Under the pieces are notes generated by a model, which worked only from the letters and a program-made list of their open reading frames with translations, was not told where the DNA came from and ran no database searches. From DATGJX01 sp963830545 (GTDB taxonomy: Bacteria; Vulcanimicrobiota; Vulcanimicrobiia; Vulcanimicrobiales; Vulcanimicrobiaceae): 64,000 nt of DNA. Location: positions 1,240,001 through 1,304,000 of the forward strand of contig CAWHMK010000001.1 of NCBI GenBank assembly GCA_963830545.1, written 5' to 3'. Both the position numbers and the translations under genes were made by a program. This document shows positions 46,476 through 55,388 of this stretch, in pieces (position 1 is the first letter of the stretch; each line of letters starts with the position of its first letter).

Positions 46476-48452
46476 CTAAAAGTTGGTCACGAAATTCGCC
46501 AGGCCAAATGCAAGAAACAGCCAGACGCCGTAGATTGCGGCGAGTCCGGCGATGACTTCTCCCGCTCGGACGAGCCATCCGCCGGGTCCGCGCGCGACGC
46601 GTAAGACCGCTTCCGCAATCATCGCCAAACCGCCGAGTATCGCGATGACGCCGATTGCGTAGAGCACGTCGACTTCGGAAACGAGCGACGGGGAAAGCAG
46701 GCCGCTCTCGTTCGAGAGCAGCATCATCCAACCCGCGAACGCGACCAGAAACGCAATCGCGCCGATGCGCGCCGCAACCCGGATCCAAACCTCGTACGGA
46801 GCGAACGTGCGCGTAATGTGCATACGCCACCGCGCGATCCATCTGCCGAGGCCGACGAGCAGCCAGAGCACGAGAACGATGATGAAGCACGGCAATAGGA
46901 TCTTGAGCGATCCGAGCGATTTCAAGCCGTTCACGCGCTGGAATATGAAGACCGGTTCGAAGTCGTCGGTCGTCCACGAGAGGATGCGTCCGTCCGGAGC
47001 GGCGTTGAACTTGAGATGCGTCTGCCCGTTGACTTCGCGGTAATAGAGCGGGCCGACTTCACGCCAGCGCAACGGAGCGCCGGCCGGATCGAGGAGCATA
47101 CCCGCTTCGATCGTACCGTCGGGACGGGCAGAAATGTTCGTCTGTCCGAGGGCAAAGACGAGTGAAAGCGCGCGCTCCTCGCGGCGGCTGCTTTCATACC
47201 AGCCGGCAACGCGTGCGGCATCGCGCTTCGGGTTTGCGACCGTAGCCTCTGCACGCGGCGTATACGGGAAGTAGCGATCGAGAAAGTCTCGGAAGATTTG
47301 CGTGCGCACTCCCTGTACCGCACCGGCTTGGCCGGCGCTGTTGAAAGACATGAAGATGCCGACGCGCGCTTTGAGAAGCAGGTGAAGATCGCTGTGAAAA
47401 ACGTCGGTATCGCCTGCGTGACCGACGATCGTTTGCCCGTTGCGATTTTCTTGATACAAGCCGAGATCGTATCCGTTCATCCCGGGCGCCGGAGCGAGTT
47501 GCAGCGTGAACATTTGCCGGATGGTCGCGGGATCGAGGATCGTTCCGCCCTCGTAGCGCCCGCCGTTCAAGTACGCGATCATCAAATGCGCCATGTCGGC
47601 GCCCGTCGCCGATGCGGCGCCTGCGGGCGCGGGCTCTACCAATTCGAACGGCATGGCCTTCGCGCCGGACGCGGTGACGTAACCGCTGGCCATGAACGGC
47701 ACGAAACGTGCGGGCAGCGGCTGCACGAACGTCGTGTTTTGCATGCGCAGCGGCATGAGAATGTGGCGTGCGATGTACTCGTCGAACGGCTCGCCCGAAA
47801 CGCGCTGGACGATGTAACCTGCCAAACACGCTCCGTAGTTGGAGTACGCGATGACTTTTCCGGGCGGAAAGATCCGATCGGGCATTCGCCGGATGAGATA
47901 CTCACGCAGCGGATAGAGCTGACTTTTCTTATCGGTGATGAGATCTCGAACGACCTCCGCGAAGCCGGCGCTGTGCGTCATGAGATTTCGCAGCGTAATC
48001 GGCTTTCCGTATTTCGGCGGGATCTTGAAATCGAGATACGTGTTGACGTCGGCATCGAGATTCAGCTTCCCCTGCTGGACCAGTTGCATGACCGCCGTCC
48101 AGGTGAAAACTTTCGAAACCGATCCCGGGCGGAACAACGTCTCGTCCGGAATGACCGGCGTGCGCTTCGCGAGATCGGCGTATCCGTAACCCTTGGAGAG
48201 CACGACCTTGCCATCCTTGACGACGACGAGCACCGCGCCCGCAATGTCCGCCCGTTTTATCGCGTACGGGACGAGACCGTCGAGAAATGGTCCGAGGTCT
48301 TGCGCGGTGAGCGCGGGAGCCGGCGCAGCCGGACGCACGGGCGTGGGCGCTGATGCGGCATGTTGCGGCGCCACGGCCGGGTGAACCGCGGCCGGCAGTA
48401 GGTTTAGGACCCCCAAAAGGGCTGTAACGGAACGAATCATCACGTACTTCAA
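46476..48452 (-). CDS. Membrane-anchored SxxK serine hydrolase
   Basis: The 658-aa protein has a signal peptide and a Pro/Ala-rich linker. The hydrolase domain has catalytic SVSK (RPGSVSKVFTW), YSNYG, and HAG (GHAGDTDV). A C-terminal module of about five transmembrane helices (LPCFIIVLVLWLLVGLG, IGAIAFLVAFAGWMMLL and others) follows. Hydrolases with this tail sit on the outer face of the inner membrane. The substrate is unknown, perhaps peptidoglycan or D-peptides. An inverted repeat lies 26 bases upstream of its start. Confidence 0.88.
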   Translation of the reverse strand: MKYVMIRSVTALLGVLNLLPAAVHPAVAPQHAASAPTPVRPAAPAPALTAQDLGPFLDGLVPYAIKRADIAGAVLVVVKDGKVVLSKGYGYADLAKRTPVIPDETLFRPGSVSKVFTWTAVMQLVQQGKLNLDADVNTYLDFKIPPKYGKPITLRNLMTHSAGFAEVVRDLITDKKSQLYPLREYLIRRMPDRIFPPGKVIAYSNYGACLAGYIVQRVSGEPFDEYIARHILMPLRMQNTTFVQPLPARFVPFMASGYVTASGAKAMPFELVEPAPAGAASATGADMAHLMIAYLNGGRYEGGTILDPATIRQMFTLQLAPAPGMNGYDLGLYQENRNGQTIVGHAGDTDVFHSDLHLLLKARVGIFMSFNSAGQAGAVQGVRTQIFRDFLDRYFPYTPRAEATVANPKRDAARVAGWYESSRREERALSLVFALGQTNISARPDGTIEAGMLLDPAGAPLRWREVGPLYYREVNGQTHLKFNAAPDGRILSWTTDDFEPVFIFQRVNGLKSLGSLKILLPCFIIVLVLWLLVGLGRWIARWRMHITRTFAPYEVWIRVAARIGAIAFLVAFAGWMMLLSNESGLLSPSLVSEVDVLYAIGVIAILGGLAMIAEAVLRVARGPGGWLVRAGEVIAGLAAIYGVWLFLAFGLANFVTNF

Positions 48453-48477
48453 ATCGCGAAGGGCTGCTTGCGTTCCT

Positions 48478-48509
48478 TCAAAAAATTGCCGTCATCGGCA
48501 ATATTTTGA
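48478..48509. promoter_or_regulatory. Inverted repeat in the divergent gap before the membrane hydrolase
   Basis: TCAAAAAATTGCCG and CGGCAATATTTTGA are 14-base arms with one mismatch around TCAT. The core GCCGATGACGGC and the flanking TATTTTG also occur, imperfectly, at 34133-34150 and 40021-40061. It may be an operator for the hydrolase or for the divergent SDR gene. There is no T run, so it is not a terminator. Confidence 0.45.
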
Positions 48510-48575
48510 CTCCGCGGGAACCGGAGTCCATGGCGAAAAGGCCCGCCGCAACACCGCCGTCAAATTCCCGTTCTC

Positions 48576-49421
48576 ATGGCGAATACCGGCGCGCTGGTCA
48601 CGGGGGCATCGACCGGCATCGGCTATGCGTGCGCTCAAACGCTGGCGAATGCGGGCTTCACCGTGTTCGCGGGCGTGCGAAACGAACGTGATGCGCAGCG
48701 CCTCGCCGCGCTGCACGGGAACGTGCGCCCCATTCTGCTCGACGTGACGGTTCGCGAGCAGATCGCCGCAGCGGCGCAAGCCATTGAGGCATCCGGCGTC
48801 GCGTTGCGCGGTATCGTGAACAACGCGGGCGTTGCCGTCGGCGGTCCTTTGGAATATCTTCCGCTCGACGATTTTCGCCGCCAATTCGAAATCAATCTCT
48901 TCGGCGCCCTTGCGGTAACGCAGGCTATGCTGCCGCTGCTGCGCCGGTCGACGGATGCGCGCGTCGTGTTCATGAGCTCGGTTTCCGGACAGATCGCTCC
49001 ACCGTTCGTCGGACCGTACGCCTCGTCAAAATTCGCATTGGAAGCAATGGCGGACGCATTGCGAATGGAACTCTCGCCGTTCGGACTACGGGTGAGTGTC
49101 GTGCAGCCCGGAAACGTTCGCACGCCGATTTGGCAAAAAGGACGCGACGCAAAAGACGATCTCGCCTCGCGCATGCCGGCCGAAGCGATCGCATACTACG
49201 GGGATGCCGTCGAGGCGCTGGTGCGCGTTACGGAGCATGAGGAACGCACGGGCATCGAACCGGAGGCGGTCGCAAACACCGTCCTTCGTGCGCTCACGGA
49301 CGCACAGCCCAAAGCGCGCTACCCCGTCGGCGGGCCGCCGGCGTGGCAGCGACGCTTGGCTTCACTCCTTCCGGAACGCGTGCGAGATCGGCTGATCTTG
49401 CGCAGCATTACTCGCCGTTGA
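48576..49421 (+). CDS. Short-chain dehydrogenase/reductase
   Basis: The 281-aa SDR is intact and classical: TGASTGIG for cofactor binding, NNAGVAVGG, the serine in MSSVSGQIA, catalytic YASSKFALEA, and VQPGNVRTPI. It resembles retinol-dehydrogenase-like or DltE-like oxidoreductases with an extended C-terminus. The substrate cannot be named. It is divergent from the membrane hydrolase and convergent with a small exported protein. Confidence 0.88.
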   Translation: MANTGALVTGASTGIGYACAQTLANAGFTVFAGVRNERDAQRLAALHGNVRPILLDVTVREQIAAAAQAIEASGVALRGIVNNAGVAVGGPLEYLPLDDFRRQFEINLFGALAVTQAMLPLLRRSTDARVVFMSSVSGQIAPPFVGPYASSKFALEAMADALRMELSPFGLRVSVVQPGNVRTPIWQKGRDAKDDLASRMPAEAIAYYGDAVEALVRVTEHEERTGIEPEAVANTVLRALTDAQPKARYPVGGPPAWQRRLASLLPERVRDRLILRSITRR

Positions 49422-49425
49422 AAAA

Positions 49426-49878
49426 TCAGGGCTTCTGATAAAACAGCATGAGCGTGCCGTTGCTCACGTCGGCGCCCACGACCTGAGTGGTGCTGATTTT
49501 GTTGTCCGCCAGGAATTGCGCGAGCGTGATGTGCTCGTTGCTGGGCGTCGTGACGGTGACTCGTCCGAGCGTGCTTCGCAGCGCGTTGAGCTGCGCCTGA
49601 TTGCGCGTCTCCGCCGAATTCAGCGCGCCCGGATTGGTTCCGTTGAGCTGGGTGACGTTGACCGGCCGGATGTTGTTGGCCGAGCCGCCGTTCATGGCCT
49701 GAACCTTGACGATCTCTCCGTGCACGTCGTTCAGTGACGTGAGGAGTTCGCCGAACGACGGCTGCGTCGTGGCTGTCGTAGCAGGCGGCGCTGCCGCGGG
49801 CGGCTGAGACTGAGCAATTGCGGCCGCCGACGAGCTCAGCACGCAGAGTGCAGCGAGTATCGGGGTCAGTTTGGTCAT
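49426..49878 (-). CDS. Secreted protein of unknown function
   Basis: The 150-aa product has a signal peptide ending AAAIAQ and a Pro/Ala/Thr-rich linker. The globular part contains SFGELLTSLNDVHGEIVKVQ and HITLAQFLADNKISTTQVVGADV. I recognise no family. It begins 109 bases before the next gene on the same strand and may be a single-gene unit. Confidence 0.6.
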   Translation of the reverse strand: MTKLTPILAALCVLSSSAAAIAQSQPPAAAPPATTATTQPSFGELLTSLNDVHGEIVKVQAMNGGSANNIRPVNVTQLNGTNPGALNSAETRNQAQLNALRSTLGRVTVTTPSNEHITLAQFLADNKISTTQVVGADVSNGTLMLFYQKP

Positions 49879-49987
49879 TGGATGCTCCTCCAGTAGCCCG
49901 GTTTTTTACCGCGCTCGCTTGGGGCGGTAAACGCGCTGACCGCTTGCCTATTCGTTTTGAGTACAAGTGGAGTGAAGGAGCGCCCGC

Positions 49988-50278
49988 TCACTCTCGCGGG
50001 CCGAAGCCTCGATAGCCCCGCAGCGGAATGAGCATCTCGATCGCGGCCATGCCCCGTTCGAGCAAAGGAAACGATTCGACGACCGAGCGCGCATGATCGA
50101 GCGATTCCGCTTCGAGCAAAAGCACCGCGCCGAGCTTGTCGTCACGACTCCAAACGTTCCGCACGACGCCCTTGCCGTAGAACGTTCGCACGACTTGCGC
50201 TTCAGGCTCGAGCAGAGGCGCGAACTGCTCCTCGGAATACCCTTCCGTTCGCCGGCGAACCACTGCAAGAATCTGCAC
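49988..50278 (-). CDS. Small YCII/muconolactone-isomerase-like protein
   Basis: The 96-aa product has a dimeric ferredoxin-like pattern: MQILAVVRRRTEG, a middle KGVVRNVWSR, then LLLEAESLDHARSVVESFPLLERGMAAIEMLIPL. That is the layout of YCII and muconolactone-isomerase-like domains. Its role is unknown. It starts within 3 bases of the stop of the exported gene upstream, forming a two-gene operon. Confidence 0.65.
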   Translation of the reverse strand: MQILAVVRRRTEGYSEEQFAPLLEPEAQVVRTFYGKGVVRNVWSRDDKLGAVLLLEAESLDHARSVVESFPLLERGMAAIEMLIPLRGYRGFGPRE

Positions 50279-50280
50279 GA

Positions 50281-50655
50281 CTAGAGCCGTCCGTTGACGA
50301 TCGCGTCGACCGCTACGCCGTACTGCCGGTGCATCGAACCGCTCGTACGGCTAATCGTCGTAACCGGAACGAGCGCGTCGATCGTCCAGCCGTTCGGTGA
50401 CGTCGTTGAAATTTTCACGACGGCACGCGTCGCCGCAACGCGCGCCTGTGGTCCGACGATCTGCGCGAATCCGGCGGTTGCACCGCCGGCGACGACGATG
50501 GGCACGACGCGCGACGCATCGTGATTGGAGACGCCGGCTGCGCTCATGAGCGCGTTGACCGCTTGATCGAGCGGGGCGAGCAGCTCGCTTTGCTGGGCTG
50601 CGGCGAATCCGCCCGCAAATGCCGCAACCGCGGCGGCGAGCACGAGGACTTTCAT
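50281..50655 (-). CDS. Exported protein of unknown function
   Basis: The 124-aa product has a signal peptide (VLAAAVAAFAGGFAAAQ) and a small domain with a repeated pattern of Val/Ala strands (SRVVPIVVAGGATAGFAQIVG, then VAVDAIVNG). No family is recognised. It is upstream of the YCII-like gene and divergent from the UbiD gene. Confidence 0.6.
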   Translation of the reverse strand: MKVLVLAAAVAAFAGGFAAAQQSELLAPLDQAVNALMSAAGVSNHDASRVVPIVVAGGATAGFAQIVGPQARVAATRAVVKISTTSPNGWTIDALVPVTTISRTSGSMHRQYGVAVDAIVNGRL

Positions 50656-50738
50656 AGCGGCGCCTTCCTCTCGAGTGCGCTCGCGGCTCTTCGGCGAGCT
50701 CAGGATGACAATGGGAAAACCCGTCAAAACAGCGGGCA

Positions 50739-52226
50739 ATGGCTTACGATTCGTTGCGCGCTTTCGTCGAAGCGCTCGAGCGCTCCCGGGAGCTGCACCG
50801 CATCGACGCTGCCGTCGATCGCCATCTCGAAATTAGCGAAATTACGGACCGCGTCGTGAAGGCGGGCGGCCCAGCCCTGCTCTTCACGAACGTGCGCGAA
50901 TCGCGTTTTCCCGTCCTGACGAACCAGTTCGGATCGCGCAGGCGCATGGCGATGGCGCTCGGCGTTTCCGATCTCGACGAAGCGGGCGATCGCGTTCGAA
51001 AGTTACTCGACCTCTCGATCCCGGGTTCCGCAGTCGAACGCATCGGCAAACTGCTTTCGCTCGCACCGCTCGCCGCGGCCATTCCTAAAACCGTAGCCGG
51101 CGGCAGCTGTCAAGATGTCGTCATGACTGAGCCCGACCTCACGCAGCTTCCGGTGCTGACCACGTGGCCGATGGACGCGGCACCGTTCATCACGCTGCCG
51201 CTCGTCATCACGAAAGACGCCGTGTCGGGGCGACCGAACGTCGGCATGTACCGCATGCAGATCTACAGCGCGCGTGAAACGGGCATGCACTGGCAACGAC
51301 ATAAGCAAGGACGCGCGCACGCGAAGTCGTGGGGCGATCGCATTCCCGCCGCGGTTGCAATCGGCGCGGATCCCGCGCTGACGTATGCTGCAACGGCGCC
51401 ATTGCCTCCGATCGTCGACGAATTCATGTTTGCGGGTCTGCTGCGCGGTAAGCCGGTAAAACTCGTGCAGTGCAGGACCGTGGATTTGAAGGCGCCCGCC
51501 GACGCGGAATTCGTCCTCGAAGGTTACGTCGACAACACGGATCTGCGACACGAAGGCCCATTCGGCGATCACACCGGCGTTTACAGCCTCGCGGACACGT
51601 ATCCGACGTTTCACGTGCAGTGCATCACGCACCGGCGCGATCCCATCTACGCGGCAACAGTGGTCGGCAAACCGCCGATGGAAGACGCGTGGCTCGGCAA
51701 GGCGACGGAACGAATCTTCTTGCCGCTCCTGCAGATGGTGCTGCCGGAGGTCGTCGACATGAATCTTCCCGTCGAAGGCGGTTTTCATAATTTGGCGATC
51801 GTTTCCATAAAAAAATCGTATCCGGGCCACGCGAAAAAAGTCATGAATGCGCTTTGGGGTCTCGGACACATGATGATGCTCACGCGCCTGCTCGTGATCG
51901 TCGACGACGACGTCGACGTGCAGGACGCACGTACGGTCGCGTGGTTCGTGCTCAACAATTTGGATGCGGAGCATGACGTCGTCACGATGCCGGGCCCCGT
52001 GGACGATTTGGATCACGGATCGTATACGCCCGCGCTCGGTATGAAGATTGGCGTCGATGCTACGCGTAAGGATGCATCCGAGGGATATCAGCGCGAATGG
52101 CCTCCCGACATGATCATGGATGACGGGACGCGCGCGCTCGTAAACGAACGCTGGAAGGAGTACGGCCTCGATCGAATCGAGCGCGCGTTCACGCCGGATG
52201 CTTGGTCGGGTCAAGGCGCGCGCTGA
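50739..52226 (+). CDS. UbiD-family decarboxylase
   Basis: The 495-aa enzyme belongs to the prenylated-FMN-dependent UbiD family. Family marks are NVGMYRMQIY, TGMHWQRHKQGRAHAKSWG, and the E..D.RHEGPFGDHTGVYS block with its acid residues and metal ligands. It most likely decarboxylates an aromatic ring in ubiquinone or menaquinone synthesis, because a UbiA prenyltransferase gene overlaps its stop (TGATG). No UbiX gene is in view. The length is typical. Confidence 0.9.
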   Translation: MAYDSLRAFVEALERSRELHRIDAAVDRHLEISEITDRVVKAGGPALLFTNVRESRFPVLTNQFGSRRRMAMALGVSDLDEAGDRVRKLLDLSIPGSAVERIGKLLSLAPLAAAIPKTVAGGSCQDVVMTEPDLTQLPVLTTWPMDAAPFITLPLVITKDAVSGRPNVGMYRMQIYSARETGMHWQRHKQGRAHAKSWGDRIPAAVAIGADPALTYAATAPLPPIVDEFMFAGLLRGKPVKLVQCRTVDLKAPADAEFVLEGYVDNTDLRHEGPFGDHTGVYSLADTYPTFHVQCITHRRDPIYAATVVGKPPMEDAWLGKATERIFLPLLQMVLPEVVDMNLPVEGGFHNLAIVSIKKSYPGHAKKVMNALWGLGHMMMLTRLLVIVDDDVDVQDARTVAWFVLNNLDAEHDVVTMPGPVDDLDHGSYTPALGMKIGVDATRKDASEGYQREWPPDMIMDDGTRALVNERWKEYGLDRIERAFTPDAWSGQGAR

Positions 52227-53089
52227 TGGTCGCCGGGACGCGCCTTTTCCTCAAGGAAATACGCATCGAGCACACGCTCTTCGCGCTACCCTTCGCTTAC
52301 GTCGGCGCAATCTTCGCCGCGCGCGGCGTACCGCCGCCGCACGCGCTGCTGTGGATCACGCTAGCGGTCCTCGGAGCCAGGACCGCGGCAATGGCGGCAA
52401 ACCGTTACTTCGATCGCGAAATCGACGCGCGCAATCCGCGAACCGCGCGACGCGCGGTAGCGAGCGGAGAAATGTCTGCTGCGACGATGCTCTGGGCGTG
52501 CGCCGCCGGCGTGACTTTACTGCTCGCCGCGGCTTGGCAACTCAATCCGCTCTGCGTCAAACTGCTTCCGATCGCCGCTCTAGGCGTGTTCGTCTATCCG
52601 TTGTGCAAACGGTTCACGTGGTTGACGCACTTCGTGCTTGGAGCGGTGGACGCGCTCGCGCCGCTCGGCGCGTTCATCGGCGTTTCGGGAAAGGTCACGT
52701 GGCCGGCGATCCTGCTTTTCGGTGCCGTCACCGTCTGGGTTGCGGGCTTCGACATCATCTATGCGCTCATGGATTTGCCGATCGATCGCGAACAAAACAT
52801 CAGTTCGCTGCCTGCGCGCTTCGGCGAAAAGAGCGCGCGCGTGCTGCCCATCGTGCTGCACGTTGCGATGGCCGTCATGCTGCTGGCCGCGGGCTTCCTC
52901 GCGCACGCTGCGTGGCCGTACGCAGTCGGGATTGCCGCGGCGATCGTCCTGGTCGCGTACGAGGACCGGCTGTTTGGCGCGGCCGCGAACGTCTTTGCGC
53001 TCAACGAGCGAGTTTTTGCCGCAAACATGGGATTTTCCGTGATTTTTTTGCTAACGGCCGCAGCCGGTTTCACGTTGGGAGCAGTGTGA
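52226..53089 (+). CDS. UbiA-family prenyltransferase
   Basis: The 287-aa membrane protein has about eight helices and both aspartate-rich motifs of the family: NRYFDREIDARNPRT and DIIYALMDLPIDRE. These bind Mg-diphosphate while a prenyl chain is attached to an aromatic ring in quinone synthesis. It overlaps UbiD before it and the binding-protein gene after it (GTGA), so the three are co-expressed. MqnP-type or UbiA-type cannot be separated by eye. Confidence 0.9.
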   Translation: MVAGTRLFLKEIRIEHTLFALPFAYVGAIFAARGVPPPHALLWITLAVLGARTAAMAANRYFDREIDARNPRTARRAVASGEMSAATMLWACAAGVTLLLAAAWQLNPLCVKLLPIAALGVFVYPLCKRFTWLTHFVLGAVDALAPLGAFIGVSGKVTWPAILLFGAVTVWVAGFDIIYALMDLPIDREQNISSLPARFGEKSARVLPIVLHVAMAVMLLAAGFLAHAAWPYAVGIAAAIVLVAYEDRLFGAAANVFALNERVFAANMGFSVIFLLTAAAGFTLGAV

Positions 53090-54249
53090 GCATTCATCGC
53101 AAAGGGTTCCTTCTTTCGGGGGCCGCAGCGATCGGAAGCGCGGCGCTCCCCGCAGCCGCGCGCGCGCAGCTTCGCCCGTTCGCGCAGCAGTTGACGCTTG
53201 CGGTGAACGTGCCGCTTTCCGGCACGGGCCAATCCGCGGGACGCGAAATCGCCGACGGCGTGCAGGCGGCGATCGATGAAGCGAATCAGGTCGGCGGTAC
53301 GTACAGCACGGCTTACGCGATGCGAACGTTCGACGATCAAGACGCGCTGGCGCAGGCGATGGTCAACGTGCAGTTCGCGGCTGCCGATCCGACGGTGCTC
53401 GCGACCGTCGGCGGATCGGACGGCGCGTTGGTCGCGGCGTCGCTCTCGTCCTATGCAAATCAGCAGATGCCGCTGCTCGTTCCGGGATCGACCGCGGACG
53501 GAATTACGGCGCAAGGTTACCGCATCGTTTGGCGTTTGCCGACGAAAGACACGCTGGAGGGACAGCTGCACGCGCGCTTCGTCGCGGCCAGGCTCAAGCC
53601 GGTAAGTGCGCTCGCCGCAACGCAGGACGGAGACTACGGCATGAACGTCGCGCGCGGTTTCGTCGATCAAGCGAAAAGCTCGCGGATTTCCGCCGACGGC
53701 TTTCAATTTCCGTACGACAAGCCCGATTTCGCTGCAGCGGCAGAGCGTATCGTCGAGAAAAAACCCGATTACGTATTGCTCTGCGGTACGACCGACGCCA
53801 TGGGCGGGTTGATCCCTGCGCTCAAATCTGCCGGATTTGCGGGCAAGCTCGGCGCCTCCGAGGGTTTCTACAATGAGACGACGCTGGCAAAATACGGCGG
53901 CGACTTCGACGGCGGCTTCATTTCTACGTCTTTCCCGCCGCTCGAACGGGCGCCCGACGTACTCAACGCCCTGACCGACTTTCGAGCGCGCTTTGCGGTA
54001 ACGGCGCTCTCCGCATTCGGTTACGCGGCCGCGCAGATCGCGATCGCCGCTTCGAAACGCACGGGAGCGACGAACCGTTTGGCGATGATGACGGCGCTGC
54101 AGTCGCCGTCATCGTACAACACCATCGTCGGATCCTTTCAGTTCACGCCGATGGGCGATCCGGTGGACCCAAATCTCTACTTCTATCAGATTGCGGACGG
54201 CAAGTTCAAATACGCCGCGCCGTCCCACCCAACGAGTTTTGTGCTGTGA
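53086..54249 (+). CDS. Leu/Ile/Val-binding-type substrate-binding protein
   Basis: The 387-aa protein is a type I periplasmic binding protein of the branched-chain amino acid class. Its signal (HRKGFLLSGAAAIGSAALP) looks partly Tat-like. Core blocks are LAVNVPLSGTGQSAGREIADGVQAAIDEANQVGG (noted in parts), VGGSDGALVAA and GDYGMNVARGFVDQAK. It is coupled to ubiA by GTGA. No LivHMGF genes follow, so the transporter is elsewhere or the protein has another binding role. Its end overlaps a tiny ORF on the other strand. Confidence 0.87.
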   Translation: MSIHRKGFLLSGAAAIGSAALPAAARAQLRPFAQQLTLAVNVPLSGTGQSAGREIADGVQAAIDEANQVGGTYSTAYAMRTFDDQDALAQAMVNVQFAAADPTVLATVGGSDGALVAASLSSYANQQMPLLVPGSTADGITAQGYRIVWRLPTKDTLEGQLHARFVAARLKPVSALAATQDGDYGMNVARGFVDQAKSSRISADGFQFPYDKPDFAAAAERIVEKKPDYVLLCGTTDAMGGLIPALKSAGFAGKLGASEGFYNETTLAKYGGDFDGGFISTSFPPLERAPDVLNALTDFRARFAVTALSAFGYAAAQIAIAASKRTGATNRLAMMTALQSPSSYNTIVGSFQFTPMGDPVDPNLYFYQIADGKFKYAAPSHPTSFVL

Positions 54250-54373
54250 CGTGATGCGGCGGATGGTGCGCGGCAGCCTGAGGCTGCGGCGCATCGTCGT
54301 CCTCGAGCATCAGCACGAACCGCAATTTCCATGCGCCGAGCGCAATGCAAAACTTCGCGCCGAATAATTCCAT
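54206..54373 (-). CDS. 55-residue small protein after the ABC permease
   Basis: This ORF begins one base after the permease stop, with GGAGG six bases before its ATG inside the last permease codons. It reads MELFGAKFCIALGAWKLRF, then an acidic patch LEDDD and a Pro/His-rich tail. The N-terminal half could be an amphipathic or short membrane helix. The strong ribosome binding site argues for real expression; its 3' end overlaps the binding-protein gene antisense. No family is recognised. Confidence 0.5.
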   Translation of the reverse strand: MELFGAKFCIALGAWKLRFVLMLEDDDAPQPQAAAHHPPHHVTAQNSLGGTARRI

Positions 54374-54374
54374 T

Positions 54375-55388
54375 TCAAGCCTCCACGCGTCGCCATTGGA
54401 CAACGGCCAAGAAAAGGTAGACGACGCTAAGCGCGCAGAGTATTCCCGCATTTCCCGCGGGCGTCAACAACGCCGGGTGAGACCCGGTGCCTATCGACAA
54501 GTATGCGATTGGATCGATGTACGTCAGTGCGTTGAAGATGGCGAAGAACCACGCTGCAACCGCATTGAATGACGCGGCCGGGTGCAGCGCTGCGCCGACG
54601 CTCGGGATGATTATCGCCAATATCCAGGCCAGCCCGCACACCATTCCCGGCCCGCGTTTGAGCGATGCGCTCGCCACGGTGATGAGCGCGTACCACGCGA
54701 TGGGGCCCGCGATTGAAAGGAGGATCGCCCAGCCGAGGTTGGGGCTGTGGTAGAATCGCGGCACGAAGAGCATCAGCATTGCAAGCAAACCAACCGCAAT
54801 CGTGAGCACTTGCGAGATGATGATTGCAACTGCATCGACGAGAATGGCGTATACTGCGTACTGCTCTCGTGATATGGGTTTGGTCCAAGCCAATTCCAAA
54901 TGACCGTCGTTTTCTTTGGCAAGTACCCCGCCGAGTATCGAAGCCATGATGAGCCCCATCGGCACGGTCACCAAGACCAGCACGGTCAGGTCGATTCGCG
55001 GCGCCCCGGGTTCGAAGTGCATGATGCTGTGGGCTTTTCCGCCTTGCACGATTTGCCGGCTCTGCATGCTGCCCATCGAAAAGCCGCCGTGGTGCCTCGA
55101 TGCCGTTACCGGCTCGGTGACGTCGATGTCGATGACGTGGCCGGGATGCTCGACGATAATCGCGCGCGTTTGCCGCGCCGGATCGTCGACGACGCTTCGA
55201 ACGGACCCGTCCGGCAGACGCGTTTTCGTCACGTGAGCGGTGGGTGAATTCACGATGGCGGCTTGCCAGTTTGTTTCATGGACCGAAAGGCGAAAGATAA
55301 TCGCAGCGAGCAGGAATAAGCCGAGCAAAATGAGCGCGACGCGAATCGCTCGCTTGGCGCGCGCCAGTTCGACAAAATAGTAGGTCAT
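54375..55388 (-). CDS. ABC-2-type transporter permease
   Basis: The 337-aa membrane protein has an N-terminal helix (about residues 15-35), an external domain of about 90 residues, and then five to six helices (for example IDLTVLVLVTVPMGLIMASILGG and AWILAIIIPSVGAAL). The order ATPase-permease after a GntR regulator is the YtrA/YtrB-type export arrangement. It overlaps the ATPase stop by 4 bases. The substrate is unknown; antibiotic or peptide efflux is common for this layout. Confidence 0.82.
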   Translation of the reverse strand: MTYYFVELARAKRAIRVALILLGLFLLAAIIFRLSVHETNWQAAIVNSPTAHVTKTRLPDGSVRSVVDDPARQTRAIIVEHPGHVIDIDVTEPVTASRHHGGFSMGSMQSRQIVQGGKAHSIMHFEPGAPRIDLTVLVLVTVPMGLIMASILGGVLAKENDGHLELAWTKPISREQYAVYAILVDAVAIIISQVLTIAVGLLAMLMLFVPRFYHSPNLGWAILLSIAGPIAWYALITVASASLKRGPGMVCGLAWILAIIIPSVGAALHPAASFNAVAAWFFAIFNALTYIDPIAYLSIGTGSHPALLTPAGNAGILCALSVVYLFLAVVQWRRVEA

